A stretch of DNA of 64,000 nucleotides from JBEKCP01 sp049509515. GTDB lineage: Bacteria; Planctomycetota; Planctomycetia; Pirellulales; Thermoguttaceae. The notes under the pieces were generated by a model. The model saw nothing but the letters and a program-made list of their open reading frames with translations. It was not told the origin of the DNA and made no database searches. Made by a program: the position numbers and the translations under genes. The first letter of the stretch is position 1. Each line of letters begins with the position of its first letter. The stretch is taken from positions 48,420 to 112,419 of the forward strand of contig JBEKZV010000009.1 in the NCBI GenBank assembly GCA_049509515.1. Reading direction: 5' to 3'. Shown piece by piece: positions 26,168 through 35,398 of this stretch.

Positions 26168-28420
26168 TTACGGCGGGCACGGGGGCGGAACGGCGAGCCG
26201 CAGCCAATCAGCGCCGAGCGCGGCGAGCGGTCGCGGAACGGGGCCGGCACCGGCCTGCAGCACGCCGTGCCACTTGCCGGCCTCGTCGCGCCACAGGGCG
26301 ACGTCGCTCCGCTCCGGAAGGTCGATGGTGGAAGCACCGGCGCGGAAGGACTTCAGGCCGCCCGCCGCCAAAGCCTCGAGTTTGCCGTCCTTGTCCAGAC
26401 GCACGGCGGCAATTCCCTCGGCGTCCACCTGTACGCTGCCGCCCCGAATCGGAATGGCGGTTCGTATCGGCAGGCCGGCGGCGTGCTCCTGATCGGCGGC
26501 AACGGCCACCTCCGTGCCGTCCACGAGGCGGCAGCGGCCGCTCAGGCCCTTGCACTGATACGAAGGGGCGAGGCGGCGCTCGCGCAAGGCCGCGACGACC
26601 GCGAGCATCACCTGGAACTCGTCCGGGCCCAGGGCGGTCATCTGCGGCGGCAAGGCCGCGTTTCCGTCCAACGGCGTGCCGTCAAACGAGGTGGTCCAGT
26701 TGCCGACGCGGTAGAGCGCGGTCTTGCCGCCCGCCGCGGCCCGCTCCCAGAAGCCGGCCGCGGACGGCTTCTCGAAGTCGGGATGGTAGAGCACGACGGC
26801 GGCGTAGCGTTGCGGCCCGTAGCGGACCGAGCCGTCGCCGCTCACTTCGAGCGCGCCTTGGGCGATCTCGTAGCTGGGAATCAAATCGGCCGGGAACCCC
26901 GCACCCCACAACCGGCCCGCCAACCTCGCGCCGCTGTCGTTGAAGAACGGTCCTGCCCAGTTGGTCGCCGCCGGATGCCCGAAGACGACCGCCACGGGGC
27001 AATCGAGGGTGGTCTTGGAGATGAAGTTCAGGAGGCGCACGCGGCATTGCCCGCGCATGAGCTCGCCCCGCAGCAGCGGCGTCGTGGCCGGCACGCTGCG
27101 CATGAGCGGCGGATAGAGCGGGTGGTAATTCAGCCGGCCGCCGCCGAGGGCGGATTCCCAGAGTTCCCGGGTGTAGGTCGAGATCCGTTTCGGGTCCGCG
27201 TACCACTGGTTGTACCAGACCGCCCCGCCCCACTTCTTCGCCAGAGCCGTGCGGCAGCAGTACGGCGTCTCCTCGTCGGTCTGGCCGAAATCGCGGCGAA
27301 CGGCCCACCAGTCCCAACCGTTCTTGTTGAGTTCCTGCTTGCCGAGGGCCGCGCCGATCCACGTCGGATGCGTGCCCACGAACGCGGCGGGACCGAACGT
27401 CTCCTTCGTTGCGCGGTAGTAGTCGGCCTCGATCTCCGCATTTCGCTGCCATGCCTGTTCGACAAAGGAGTCGATGGCTGCCACGCGCCGGCCGGCACCG
27501 CCCCGCTCCGCCGCGAACATCCGCAGGCAATCGCGCACCAGGTCGCGCCCGCCGGTCCTGCGGGCGTAGTCCTCCGCGCGATGGCGGGAGAACCAGAAGT
27601 CATTGCCGATCGCATCGCTGCTGGCGGGAAATCCCCATTCGTCTTTCATGGCGCCCCCGAGGGGCGCGTCCTTGTAAGCGGCGAAGATCGTCCGCTGGAA
27701 CTCCAAAAGGTGGGGCGCGAAGACGTCCGGCGAGAAGTGCGCAAAGGCGGCCATCGCGGCCGCCTTGCGGCCGGCGGCAGTCTTGTCAGGCGGTATGTTC
27801 ACGATCACCTGCTTGGCCGACGCCTCGCCGATCCTGCACAGGCTCGTGATGTCGCGCACCGTTTCAGGCTCGATGCCGTCGGCGCCGCGGACGTAGGAGT
27901 AGACGCGAGCCAGCCGGCCCGACATGGCATAATAAGACGCCTTGGAACCCCATGTCATGTGGTCCTGCGGCCCGCCCGCGGATGGAACGGCGACCCGAGT
28001 CTCGCCCGCCGCGCTCAGATCGGCCTCGCGGATTCGCAGCATCTCCTGCATTTCGTGCGGGTACTGCTTGTGGAATGCCGCGCGGGCAAGGCGGATGTCG
28101 AGATCGTACGCAACGACAAGGCCGCGCTGCCGCGCATAGGCCGCCGCGGCCTTGACCAGCTCGTGGACCTCGGCGTCAGTGACCTCCTTCGGAACCCTCT
28201 GACTGGTCGTGAGAACCCGAAAGGGGGAATGCTCGGCGACCCGATCGATGAATTCCTTGTATTCGCCGGGCTTGAAATCATCCAGCGATTCCCAGAACCA
28301 GGCGCCGATGTCCGGCGGCACGTTCTCGGGCAGGCGATACGAAGTCGCCGGCCCGGCGGCGCCGGCAAGCACCGCCAAGGACAGCAACCACGCCGCGGCC
28401 TGCGCACAGGGGGCCTTCAT
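26168..28420 (-). CDS. secreted TIM-barrel glycosidase-like protein with GATase-like domain
   Basis: A 750-residue exported protein. The start is ATG 28420, preceded by GAAAGGAC and followed by a Sec signal (AAAWLLSLAVLAGAAGPA); the longer frame adds 17 residues without a ribosome site. The first 430 residues look like a glycosidase barrel: it opens VPPDIGAWFWESLDDFKPGEY, and GGAMKDEWGFPAS offers an acidic pair (DE) at the position of a typical strand-4 acid/base. A GATase-like domain follows (WGAGFPADLIPSYEIAQ to YAAVVLYHPDFEKP, about 510-570), then a beta-sandwich end. This order matches GH42/GH106-like enzymes in general layout but I do not recognise the family. It lies 97 bp downstream of the Tat oxidoreductase on the same strand and is probably co-transcribed. 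Confidence 0.75.
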   Translation of the reverse strand: MKAPCAQAAAWLLSLAVLAGAAGPATSYRLPENVPPDIGAWFWESLDDFKPGEYKEFIDRVAEHSPFRVLTTSQRVPKEVTDAEVHELVKAAAAYARQRGLVVAYDLDIRLARAAFHKQYPHEMQEMLRIREADLSAAGETRVAVPSAGGPQDHMTWGSKASYYAMSGRLARVYSYVRGADGIEPETVRDITSLCRIGEASAKQVIVNIPPDKTAAGRKAAAMAAFAHFSPDVFAPHLLEFQRTIFAAYKDAPLGGAMKDEWGFPASSDAIGNDFWFSRHRAEDYARRTGGRDLVRDCLRMFAAERGGAGRRVAAIDSFVEQAWQRNAEIEADYYRATKETFGPAAFVGTHPTWIGAALGKQELNKNGWDWWAVRRDFGQTDEETPYCCRTALAKKWGGAVWYNQWYADPKRISTYTRELWESALGGGRLNYHPLYPPLMRSVPATTPLLRGELMRGQCRVRLLNFISKTTLDCPVAVVFGHPAATNWAGPFFNDSGARLAGRLWGAGFPADLIPSYEIAQGALEVSGDGSVRYGPQRYAAVVLYHPDFEKPSAAGFWERAAAGGKTALYRVGNWTTSFDGTPLDGNAALPPQMTALGPDEFQVMLAVVAALRERRLAPSYQCKGLSGRCRLVDGTEVAVAADQEHAAGLPIRTAIPIRGGSVQVDAEGIAAVRLDKDGKLEALAAGGLKSFRAGASTIDLPERSDVALWRDEAGKWHGVLQAGAGPVPRPLAALGADWLRLAVPPPCPP

Positions 28421-28517
28421 GACTTGTCCTTTCACGCGATGTTGCGATTCCGTGCGCGGGTCTATCGGCACGTTCCCAAGACGCCCGGCAGACGGGAAGC
28501 TTGCGCGTTGCGCTCCA

Positions 28518-29936
28518 TCAGGTCAGCCACTTCTTTCGGTGTTCCGTGTGGACGAAGCGGGCGGCCTCGGGGGCGTTCGTCGCCGCCATCTTCTCGCCGT
28601 CCCATTCCAGGCTCCTGCCGGTCCGCAGCGCGACGATGGCCGAGAGGCCGATCTCCGTGAGCTTTCCCCCCGTGTCGAAGTCGGAGAAGGGCTTGCCTTC
28701 GCCGCGGCAGGCGTCGACCCATTCCCGGTCATGCCCCTTCGAGCGGGGAAGAGTTTGCGGAATGTGCTTCGTGGCGGCGTGGTGCAGAACGTCCACCAGG
28801 CGGGGCTCGCCCTCCAGGCGGATCATGCCGTCGGTGTTCCAGTGGCTGGTGTAGATGCGCCCCAGTTGGCCGACGATCATCAGGCCGCTCGGCGGCTTGC
28901 CCCGGTAGACCTCCACCAGCGGTTGAATCACTTCGGCCGGCGGCGTTCCGTCGCCCTGCCAGTACAGGGTGACGGGCACGAGCTTGCCGCGGGCCGGAAA
29001 ATGGAACTCCACCGCGGCCTTGCCGGCGGCCTGCTTGTGGTCGTGTACGTTGACGACAAGCCGCTCGGGGTAGCCCAGGTCCAGGGCCCGCATCGGCAGG
29101 TTGATGGCGTGGCAGCAGAAGTCGGCCAGCCCGCCGTTGCCGAAGTCGAACCAGTCGCGCCAACTGGAGGGGTGGTAGACGCCCTTGCGGAAGGGGCGCA
29201 TCGCCGACGGCCCGACCCAGAGGTCCCAGTTGAAGCCCGGCGGAACGGGGTCCTCGCCCGGGGCGCTGCCTTCGTTGGCGCCCACGCCGATGCCCCAGTG
29301 GTAAATCTCGCGAATCTGGCCGAGCGCGCCCGCCTTGATGATCTCGGTCGAGCGGCGCAACGACAGGCTGGCGCTGCCCTGATTGCCCATCTGGGTGACG
29401 ACCTTGCAGGTCCGCGCCAGCTCCCGCAGCTCGCGGGCCTCGGCCACGCTGTGCGTCAGCGGCTTCTCGCAGTAGACGTGCTTGCCCAGCTTCATGAACG
29501 CCTTGCACAGCGGGGCGTGCCAGTGATCGGGGGTGCCGATCAGAACGGCGTCGAAAGCGGAGGCATTGTCGATCAACTTGCGGTAGTCCTCGTAGGCCCT
29601 GGCCTGCCTGGTCGCCTCGCCGCCCGGCTGCAAGGCGTCCTTGCGGGCCTGCTCGATTTGGGCCGCGTCCGGATCGCACAGGGCCACGAGGTTCATCCCG
29701 CACGACAATATGCCGCGCATGTCGCCGCGTCCCTGTCCGCCGCAGCCGACCACCGCGAGATTGAGCCGGCTGTTGGCCGCCGTGGAGCGGGCATCGCCGC
29801 CCGCGAGGATTAGCGGCCGGCCGACCGTCGCCGCCCCCAGGACCGCCGCCGAGGTCTTCAAGAAACCGCGCCGCGTGGAATGATTTGGCTTCGACGTTGT
29901 TAGAACGCCGCGCCGGGAAGAATGATCTCGCTTCAT
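28518..29936 (-). CDS. Tat-exported Gfo/Idh/MocA oxidoreductase with doubled RR leader
   Basis: A 472-residue NAD(P)-dependent sugar oxidoreductase. The Rossmann fold opens with LNLAVVGCGGQGRGDMRG, and the family motif EKPLTHSVAEARE carries the conserved lysine and proline. The C-terminal sheet domain contains CCHAINLPMRALDLGYP, whose histidine is in the usual active-site position. The export leader is unusual: HSSRRGVLTTS is followed at once by HSTRRGFLKTSAAVLG, two twin-arginine motifs, the second being the functional-looking one. ATG 29936 is preferred over GTG 29939 because of GAGGTGA upstream. A promoter lies at 30002-30030. Related Tat-exported enzymes oxidise sugars or cyclitols, some giving 3-keto products; the substrate here is unknown. 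Confidence 0.9.
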   Translation of the reverse strand: MKRDHSSRRGVLTTSKPNHSTRRGFLKTSAAVLGAATVGRPLILAGGDARSTAANSRLNLAVVGCGGQGRGDMRGILSCGMNLVALCDPDAAQIEQARKDALQPGGEATRQARAYEDYRKLIDNASAFDAVLIGTPDHWHAPLCKAFMKLGKHVYCEKPLTHSVAEARELRELARTCKVVTQMGNQGSASLSLRRSTEIIKAGALGQIREIYHWGIGVGANEGSAPGEDPVPPGFNWDLWVGPSAMRPFRKGVYHPSSWRDWFDFGNGGLADFCCHAINLPMRALDLGYPERLVVNVHDHKQAAGKAAVEFHFPARGKLVPVTLYWQGDGTPPAEVIQPLVEVYRGKPPSGLMIVGQLGRIYTSHWNTDGMIRLEGEPRLVDVLHHAATKHIPQTLPRSKGHDREWVDACRGEGKPFSDFDTGGKLTEIGLSAIVALRTGRSLEWDGEKMAATNAPEAARFVHTEHRKKWLT

Positions 29937-30001
29937 CACTTCACCTCAAGGGTTCTTGTTCACAGGTTCCATGGATCCGGTACGCCCGACCGCCAGCCAG
30001 T

Positions 30002-30030
30002 ACGATACTCCCACGAAACATGACTGTCAA
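30002..30030 (-). promoter_or_regulatory. sigma70-type promoter for the Gfo/Idh/MocA-glycosidase pair
   Basis: On the minus strand, a perfect TTGACA (30025-30030) and TATCGT (30002-30007, 4 of 6) are spaced by 17 bp. Transcription would start near 29995, about 60 bases before ATG 29936. The site also occupies the ATG at 30020 of the opposite-strand frame, which argues against that ATG being the start of the SGNH gene. Confidence 0.55.
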
Positions 30031-30142
30031 CCGGCTTCCCGCGGGCCCTATCATTCATCTCCGTCGTCCGGTATCATTAGGATGGGACGAGGCGCAGGAT
30101 TGGGAAGGGTGCAAATCGTCATGCGACGGCCCCTCGAGCATA

Positions 30143-32368
30143 TTGCGGGGATCGCTGATCTTGTTCAGAAACGGCCTGTGTTCGCCCGTGGTGTTGCTGC
30201 TGGGCGTCGTGCCCTTGTTAGCGGCGGCGGAAAAAGCCGGTTCCCCGGTCGAGCCCGGCGAGTATCTGCCGTTCAAGAACAACGACGTGATCATGATCGT
30301 GGGCGACAGCATTGGGGGGCCTCATGACATTATCCCCCTGCTCGAGAAGGCGTGCCCCGAAAAGCATCTCCGCTTTCTCGATTGCAGCATCGGCACGACC
30401 ACCATCAAAGATGCGCTCGAGCGCATCGACCGCGACCTGATCCGTTCCGACCTGGGGTCCGCTGCGGACGTCGGCTGGTATCTCATCATGTTCGGCGCGA
30501 ATGACAGCGGCGTCAAGGAGCTTGCGGAGGGCGGCTACGAATCCTGCTATCGGCAGTTGATCGGCGCCTTGAAGCGCCGCACGCGCGCGAAAGTCGTTCC
30601 CATTTGCACCGTGCCTTTCTCCGGAGGAGCGAAACGGGGAAACGACACGCTCGCCTCGTTTGCCGGCGTGCTCGATTCACTGGGAAAGCAATACGGCCTG
30701 AAGGTCGTGGATCTCTTTCATCCCTGCCTGGAGTTCATCAAAGATCGCGGCGATGCGGTCTTTGCCAAAGACGGCATCCACCCCACTCCCGCAGCGCACG
30801 CCTTCATGGCCCGAACCGTCTTGAAGGAGCTGGGTTTTTGCGCGCTGCGGGAACAACTGACCGTGGACCCCAAGAGGAACAAGTGGCGCGGCGCCGACGG
30901 TTGCGCCGTCGAGCGGATTTCCGCCGACGGCGCCGGCTACGCCGTCGCGTTGCGAAATCTCTATGACTTCGAGCACGTCGTGGCACTGACCCTGGAGGGT
31001 GCGGCGCCGGACGCTTATTCGGACACCGGCGAGCGACTGGCCCGCAAAGATGGGCGCATCATCGTGCCGCTGCCCGCGCCGCCGCGCGTCTGGCTCCCCG
31101 ACCTGAAACAGGTTCTGGCCCTGGCCACCGCGGGCAACCTGACCGATATCGCCGGCCGGGCCGGCAGAATTCAGGACGCCCTCCGCGTCGCGGCCGGTTG
31201 CACGGTCCACCTGGTCCCGCCGGGTGCGCCGGCATTCAAGGCCGAGCGTCACCGCGCGGCATTTCCCCCTGAAATGGAAACCGTGGCGTTGTGGCAGGCC
31301 GCCGCGACACTCAGTCCCGCCGACGAGCGCCACCGCGAGTTGCAGCGAGCGGCCACGAGCCTGCTTCAACAGGGCGGCGATTTGCGCCTCAATTTTCCCA
31401 AGGAAACCCTTCCCGGCACCGGCGTAGGCGGTTGCCGGTTCGCCACCTCGATAGGCAGGGCGGGCCCCGCCGCCGCCAAGCCCGATGAAAGATTCGAAGT
31501 CGCATTCTACAACTTCAACCGTTCGCCCGTGCGCGGAACGATTTCCGTCGCGTTGCCCGCCCGCGGCTGGCGGGTGGCGGCAGCCGGCAAGACGCAGTTC
31601 GACGGCCTGCCGCCGGGGCAGCGATTCGTCGCCGAGTTCCAGTTGAGCGGCGACGAAACCTGCACGCTCCAAGGCGAGCTGACCGCGAAGCTCGACTATG
31701 AAGTGCGGGGCGTGAAACTGCAAAAACAGGCGGCCTTCGAGCTCTTTGCGCCGTGGCTGGGAATCGGCCCCTTCTGCGACAAGCGGGAGCGCGAGAAGGA
31801 CAGTCTGCACGCGCAACTGGCCACCGTCTACCCGCCCGAAAACGGGATCGATCCCAAGGCCGTCTATAAACGCTACGACGGCAAGGAAATCGCCTGGACG
31901 CCGGTTCGCTCATTCCATGGATATCCCGGGATCGACGTGGCCGGACAGCTTCATTGGGGCCACTGGAACAAGTTCCTGGAGGGCACGGAAACCGAGGTCT
32001 TCACGCCCTGGCAGCCGCCGGCCCCCGTCTATTTCGCCCAGTGGGTCTACTGCCCTGAAAAAAGCGACGTGCGGCTCTTGCCGATCTTCTGCAGCAAAGT
32101 GGCCAAAGTGTGGGTCAACCGCAAGCTGATCCTTGAATTCGACACCGACAACAAGCCGGGCAACGGCATGAATTGGACGCAAGTCCGCACCTGGATCGGC
32201 GATCCCAAGACCGTGCCGGCATCGCTCGCCAAAGGCTGGAACGAAGTCTTGTTCAAGCTCACCAGCTACACTCCCTGGGGCGATCCATCCGCCTTCGGCT
32301 GCCGGATCCTGGACGAGGACCTGCACCCGATTCCGGGCCTGCTGGGCTCCATCGCGGCGCCGCGTTAG
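30143..32368 (+). CDS. secreted SGNH/GDSL-type hydrolase with long C-terminal region
   Basis: An exported SGNH-fold esterase. Block I is IMIVGDSIGG (Ser in GDS), block III FGANDSG, and block V DGIHPTPAAHAF (Asp/His pair), so the catalytic set Ser-Asn-Asp-His is complete. About 430 further residues form beta-rich domains, ending in a jelly-roll (VWVNRKLILEFDTDN, NEVLFKLTSY). The start is uncertain: the frame is open from 29885 and has ATG at 30020, but the segment before the signal peptide (FRNGLCSPVVLLLGVVPLLAAAEKAG) looks untranslated and overlaps a divergent promoter, so I prefer TTG 30143, giving 741 residues. Likely an acetyl-esterase acting on decorated polysaccharides (inference). It is divergent from the Tat oxidoreductase. 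Confidence 0.75.
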   Translation: MRGSLILFRNGLCSPVVLLLGVVPLLAAAEKAGSPVEPGEYLPFKNNDVIMIVGDSIGGPHDIIPLLEKACPEKHLRFLDCSIGTTTIKDALERIDRDLIRSDLGSAADVGWYLIMFGANDSGVKELAEGGYESCYRQLIGALKRRTRAKVVPICTVPFSGGAKRGNDTLASFAGVLDSLGKQYGLKVVDLFHPCLEFIKDRGDAVFAKDGIHPTPAAHAFMARTVLKELGFCALREQLTVDPKRNKWRGADGCAVERISADGAGYAVALRNLYDFEHVVALTLEGAAPDAYSDTGERLARKDGRIIVPLPAPPRVWLPDLKQVLALATAGNLTDIAGRAGRIQDALRVAAGCTVHLVPPGAPAFKAERHRAAFPPEMETVALWQAAATLSPADERHRELQRAATSLLQQGGDLRLNFPKETLPGTGVGGCRFATSIGRAGPAAAKPDERFEVAFYNFNRSPVRGTISVALPARGWRVAAAGKTQFDGLPPGQRFVAEFQLSGDETCTLQGELTAKLDYEVRGVKLQKQAAFELFAPWLGIGPFCDKREREKDSLHAQLATVYPPENGIDPKAVYKRYDGKEIAWTPVRSFHGYPGIDVAGQLHWGHWNKFLEGTETEVFTPWQPPAPVYFAQWVYCPEKSDVRLLPIFCSKVAKVWVNRKLILEFDTDNKPGNGMNWTQVRTWIGDPKTVPASLAKGWNEVLFKLTSYTPWGDPSAFGCRILDEDLHPIPGLLGSIAAPR

Positions 32369-32445
32369 CTCGCGCCCCCGGATCCCGGTTGCCACCGGCC
32401 ACTCCGCATCGCCGCCGCGACCGAAATCACGGCACTCTGCCGCAT

Positions 32446-33936
32446 TCAAACCCCAGTTGCCAAAGGCCCTGATGCCGGACGGAGCAATTTGACCGCACGA
32501 GGCTCGATCGTCACGTTGCTCTGCTTGGCGTTGTGCCCCTGGTGCTGGAGGATCTCGTAGAGCAGGTCGACCTTCCCGGCGGGCTTGACCGTGGCCGTGT
32601 ACTGGACCGTCTGGTAGTCATGATTCTGGGCCGGCAGAGCGCTGCGGAAGACGACGTGCCCGGCAAAGGCGCGGCGGATTTCCAGGTCGATCGGCTTGGC
32701 GGTGTAGTTGCGGACCCGCTGGGCCCACAGCACGTGGTCGTCCCAGCCCGCCACGGAGCTGCGGACCTCGATCTCGACCTTGGGCTCGCCGACTTTCTTG
32801 AAGACGTCGCTGCCGTGGATCTGCACCCAGATGTCGTCGCGGCGGCAGCGGAGCTTGACCAACTCGAAGACCACGCGCGGATCGTGCCCGAGGCAGATCT
32901 CGATCTTGTCGCCGATGGGCACGTACTTGGTCGGCTGGGCGACGAGGTAGCTCAATCCATCGCGGCCGTTGCGGCGGAACACGCGGACCATGCCGTCCGG
33001 CAGCGGGGTCGTGCCCAGCTTCGAGTCCTTGTCGTTCGTCATGAGGTACATCCGCACCAACTGGTCGCCGTACTCCGCGGGCCGGTAGCGGTATTGGATC
33101 TTGAAGGGCGCGGTCGCGCCCTCGAGGCTCCGCAGCCGCTTGGACCAGCGGTTGGGAATGGTCTCGGTCCCTTCGATGGTGTAGATGAAGTACTCGCTCA
33201 GGCCCTCCTTGATGATCTCCTTGGGCCGCCGCAGGCCACTGCTGCGGCCGCTCCTTCCTTCGCCCGCCGACGCCGCATCATCCGCGGGGGCTTCCGCATC
33301 GCGGTCCGCCGCGTCTTTGAGGGCTCGGTACGCGAAGGCGTGCCTGGCCTTGGGATCCATGCCGCTGACGTCGCCCAGCGCGATTTGCGCCAACTGGGCG
33401 ATCTTCTCCACCAGGTTGACCCGGCCGACGACCAGGCGCACCCGGGCGTCCTCGTACTCTTCCCCGGAGTTGTTAAACACGCGGACGAAACCCTCGAAGC
33501 TCATCTCGGTTTCGGCAGCATCGGCAATGCACACGTAATCCGCCGACCAACTGATGCCGCTGGTGAAGTAGGTGATCTCGATCAGGGCCTCGCCGTCCAG
33601 CTCGCTCTGAACGTTCCAGTAGAGCATCTGCGGCTTGTCGTGCGGAAAGGTCGTGTCGAGCACGTCCAGCTTGTCGGGATGGGTGAGAAAGCGAAGTTGC
33701 ACCGACGTCGGGTCGATCAGCGTGTTGGCCCAACTGAATTCGAGCGGGTTGGCCCCCGGCTTGAAGCTCACCTTGCGGGTCTCGCGCACGAGCGTCAGGT
33801 CCTCGGAGTTGTAGATGGTCAACTGCACGCCCTGGCGGGCCGGGACCGTCGAGAGATCCACGTTCTTCGCCTGGGCAAGACCGGCGAGAGCGAAGATCGC
33901 CAGGAACCGAACGCCTTGTACTCGCAAGAACTTCAT
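32446..33936 (-). CDS. secreted DUF4139-like protein, tandem paralog A
   Basis: A 496-residue protein with a Sec signal (VRFLAIFALAGLAQA). VQLTIYNSEDLTLVRETR near residue 40 and ITYFTSGISWSADYVCIA near 125 match the DUF4139 (MuiA-related) pattern, in which a conserved tryptophan segment precedes the central beta domain; NNSGEEYEDARVRLVVG follows. It is distinguished from its neighbours by a basic, Ser/Arg-rich insert (AGEGRSGRSSGLRRP) and an extended C-terminus. ATG 33936 overlaps the TGA of paralog B (ATGA), and GAGGT precedes it. Last gene of the four-gene operon. Function is unknown; envelope or adhesion roles have been suggested for DUF4139 proteins, and I infer only surface or periplasmic location. 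Confidence 0.82.
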   Translation of the reverse strand: MKFLRVQGVRFLAIFALAGLAQAKNVDLSTVPARQGVQLTIYNSEDLTLVRETRKVSFKPGANPLEFSWANTLIDPTSVQLRFLTHPDKLDVLDTTFPHDKPQMLYWNVQSELDGEALIEITYFTSGISWSADYVCIADAAETEMSFEGFVRVFNNSGEEYEDARVRLVVGRVNLVEKIAQLAQIALGDVSGMDPKARHAFAYRALKDAADRDAEAPADDAASAGEGRSGRSSGLRRPKEIIKEGLSEYFIYTIEGTETIPNRWSKRLRSLEGATAPFKIQYRYRPAEYGDQLVRMYLMTNDKDSKLGTTPLPDGMVRVFRRNGRDGLSYLVAQPTKYVPIGDKIEICLGHDPRVVFELVKLRCRRDDIWVQIHGSDVFKKVGEPKVEIEVRSSVAGWDDHVLWAQRVRNYTAKPIDLEIRRAFAGHVVFRSALPAQNHDYQTVQYTATVKPAGKVDLLYEILQHQGHNAKQSNVTIEPRAVKLLRPASGPLATGV

Positions 33937-35387
33937 GGCAACCTCGCCTGCGGTTTGACGGGGACAGCCTCGATCGTGACGTTGCTCTGCTTGGCGTTGT
34001 GCCCCTGGTGCTGGAGGATCTCGTACAAGAGGTCCACCTTCTCGGCGGGCTTGACCGTGGCGGCGTATTGCACCGTCTGGTAGTCGTGGTTCTTGGTTGG
34101 CAGATCGCTGCGGAAGACGACGTGGCCCGGGAAGGTGCGGCGGACCTCCAGGTCGATGGCCCTCTTGGTGTAGTTCCGCACGCGCTGGCCGAACACCGTG
34201 TGGTCGTCCCAGCCCGCCACCGAGCTTCTCAATTCGATCTCCACCCCGGGCTCGCCGACTTTCTTGAACACGTTCGCGCCTTGGACCAGCACCCACAGGT
34301 TGTCGCGCCACGTCTTCAGCTTCACCAGCTCGAAGATCACCTCCGGGTCCGGACCGAGGCAGAGCTCGATCTTGTCGCCGATGGGCACGTATTTGATGGG
34401 CTGGGCCACCAGGAAGCTCAGGCCGTCGCGGCCGTTCTGGCGGAACACGCGAACCATGCCGTCCGGCAGCGGCGTGCTGCCGAGCTTCGAGTCCTTGTCG
34501 TTCGTGAGGAGGTACATCCGCACCAACTGGTCGCCGTATTCCGCCGGGCGGTAGCGGTACTGGATCTTGAAAGGCACGGTGGCGCCCTCGAAGCTCCGCA
34601 TCCGCTTGGACCAGCCGTTGTGGATGGTCTCGGTCCCTTCGATCGAGTAGATGAAGTACTCGCTCAGGCCCTCCTTGATGATTTCCTTCGGTTTCTGCGG
34701 TTGCATCTCTCCGCGCCCGCCCATCGGCCCATTGGACGGGGCCTCAGCCGCCTCCTCGGCCTCTATCAATACCTCGAGCTTGAGGTGCCGGCGGCGCTCG
34801 TCCGCCATCTTGCCGAGGTCCTCCAGCCTGACTTGGGCCAGTCGGGCGATCTTCTCGACGAGGTTGATCCGCCCGACGACCAGCCGCACCTGGGCGTCTT
34901 CGTACTCTTCCCCGGAGTTGTTATAGACCCGCACGAACCCCTCGAAGCCCATCCGCGTCTCGGCCGGGTCGGCAATGCACACGTAATCGGCCGACCAACG
35001 GATGCCGCTGGTGAAGTAGGTGATCTCGATCAGGGCCTCGCCGTCCAACTCGCTCTGGACGTTCCAGTAGAGCATCTGCGGCTTGTCGTGCGGGAAGGTC
35101 GTGTCGAGCACGTCCAGCTTGTCGGGATGGGTGAGAAAACGAAGTTGCACGGAGGTCGGGTCGATCAGCGTGTTGGCCCAACTGAACTGCAACGGGTTGG
35201 CCCCCGGCTTGAAGCTCACCTGGCGGGTCTCGCGCACGAGCGTCAGGTCTTCCGAGTTGTAGATGGTCAACTGCACGCCCTGGCGGGCCGGGACCGTCGA
35301 GAGATCCACGTTCTTCGCCTGCGCAAGGCCGGCGGCAAGCGCGAAGATCGCCAGGAACCGAACGCCGTGTACTGGCCGGAGCTTCAT
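33933..35387 (-). CDS. secreted DUF4139-like protein, tandem paralog B
   Basis: A 484-residue close paralog of the genes on both sides. Signal VRFLAIFALAAGLAQA differs from that of paralog A by one inserted residue. The same motifs follow in the same order (LTIYNSEDLTLVRETR, ITYFTSGIRWSADYVCIAD, NNSGEEYEDAQVRLVVG, EGLSEYFIYSIEGTET). The middle linker is different and acidic (LIEAEEAAEAPSNGPMGGR), so variation among the paralogs concentrates in that linker. ATG 35387 has GAGGT upstream. It overlaps paralog A by four bases and lies 11 bp after paralog C, so the three are certainly one transcription unit. Confidence 0.83.
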   Translation of the reverse strand: MKLRPVHGVRFLAIFALAAGLAQAKNVDLSTVPARQGVQLTIYNSEDLTLVRETRQVSFKPGANPLQFSWANTLIDPTSVQLRFLTHPDKLDVLDTTFPHDKPQMLYWNVQSELDGEALIEITYFTSGIRWSADYVCIADPAETRMGFEGFVRVYNNSGEEYEDAQVRLVVGRINLVEKIARLAQVRLEDLGKMADERRRHLKLEVLIEAEEAAEAPSNGPMGGRGEMQPQKPKEIIKEGLSEYFIYSIEGTETIHNGWSKRMRSFEGATVPFKIQYRYRPAEYGDQLVRMYLLTNDKDSKLGSTPLPDGMVRVFRQNGRDGLSFLVAQPIKYVPIGDKIELCLGPDPEVIFELVKLKTWRDNLWVLVQGANVFKKVGEPGVEIELRSSVAGWDDHTVFGQRVRNYTKRAIDLEVRRTFPGHVVFRSDLPTKNHDYQTVQYAATVKPAEKVDLLYEILQHQGHNAKQSNVTIEAVPVKPQARLP

Positions 35388-35398
35388 GGCAACCTCGT

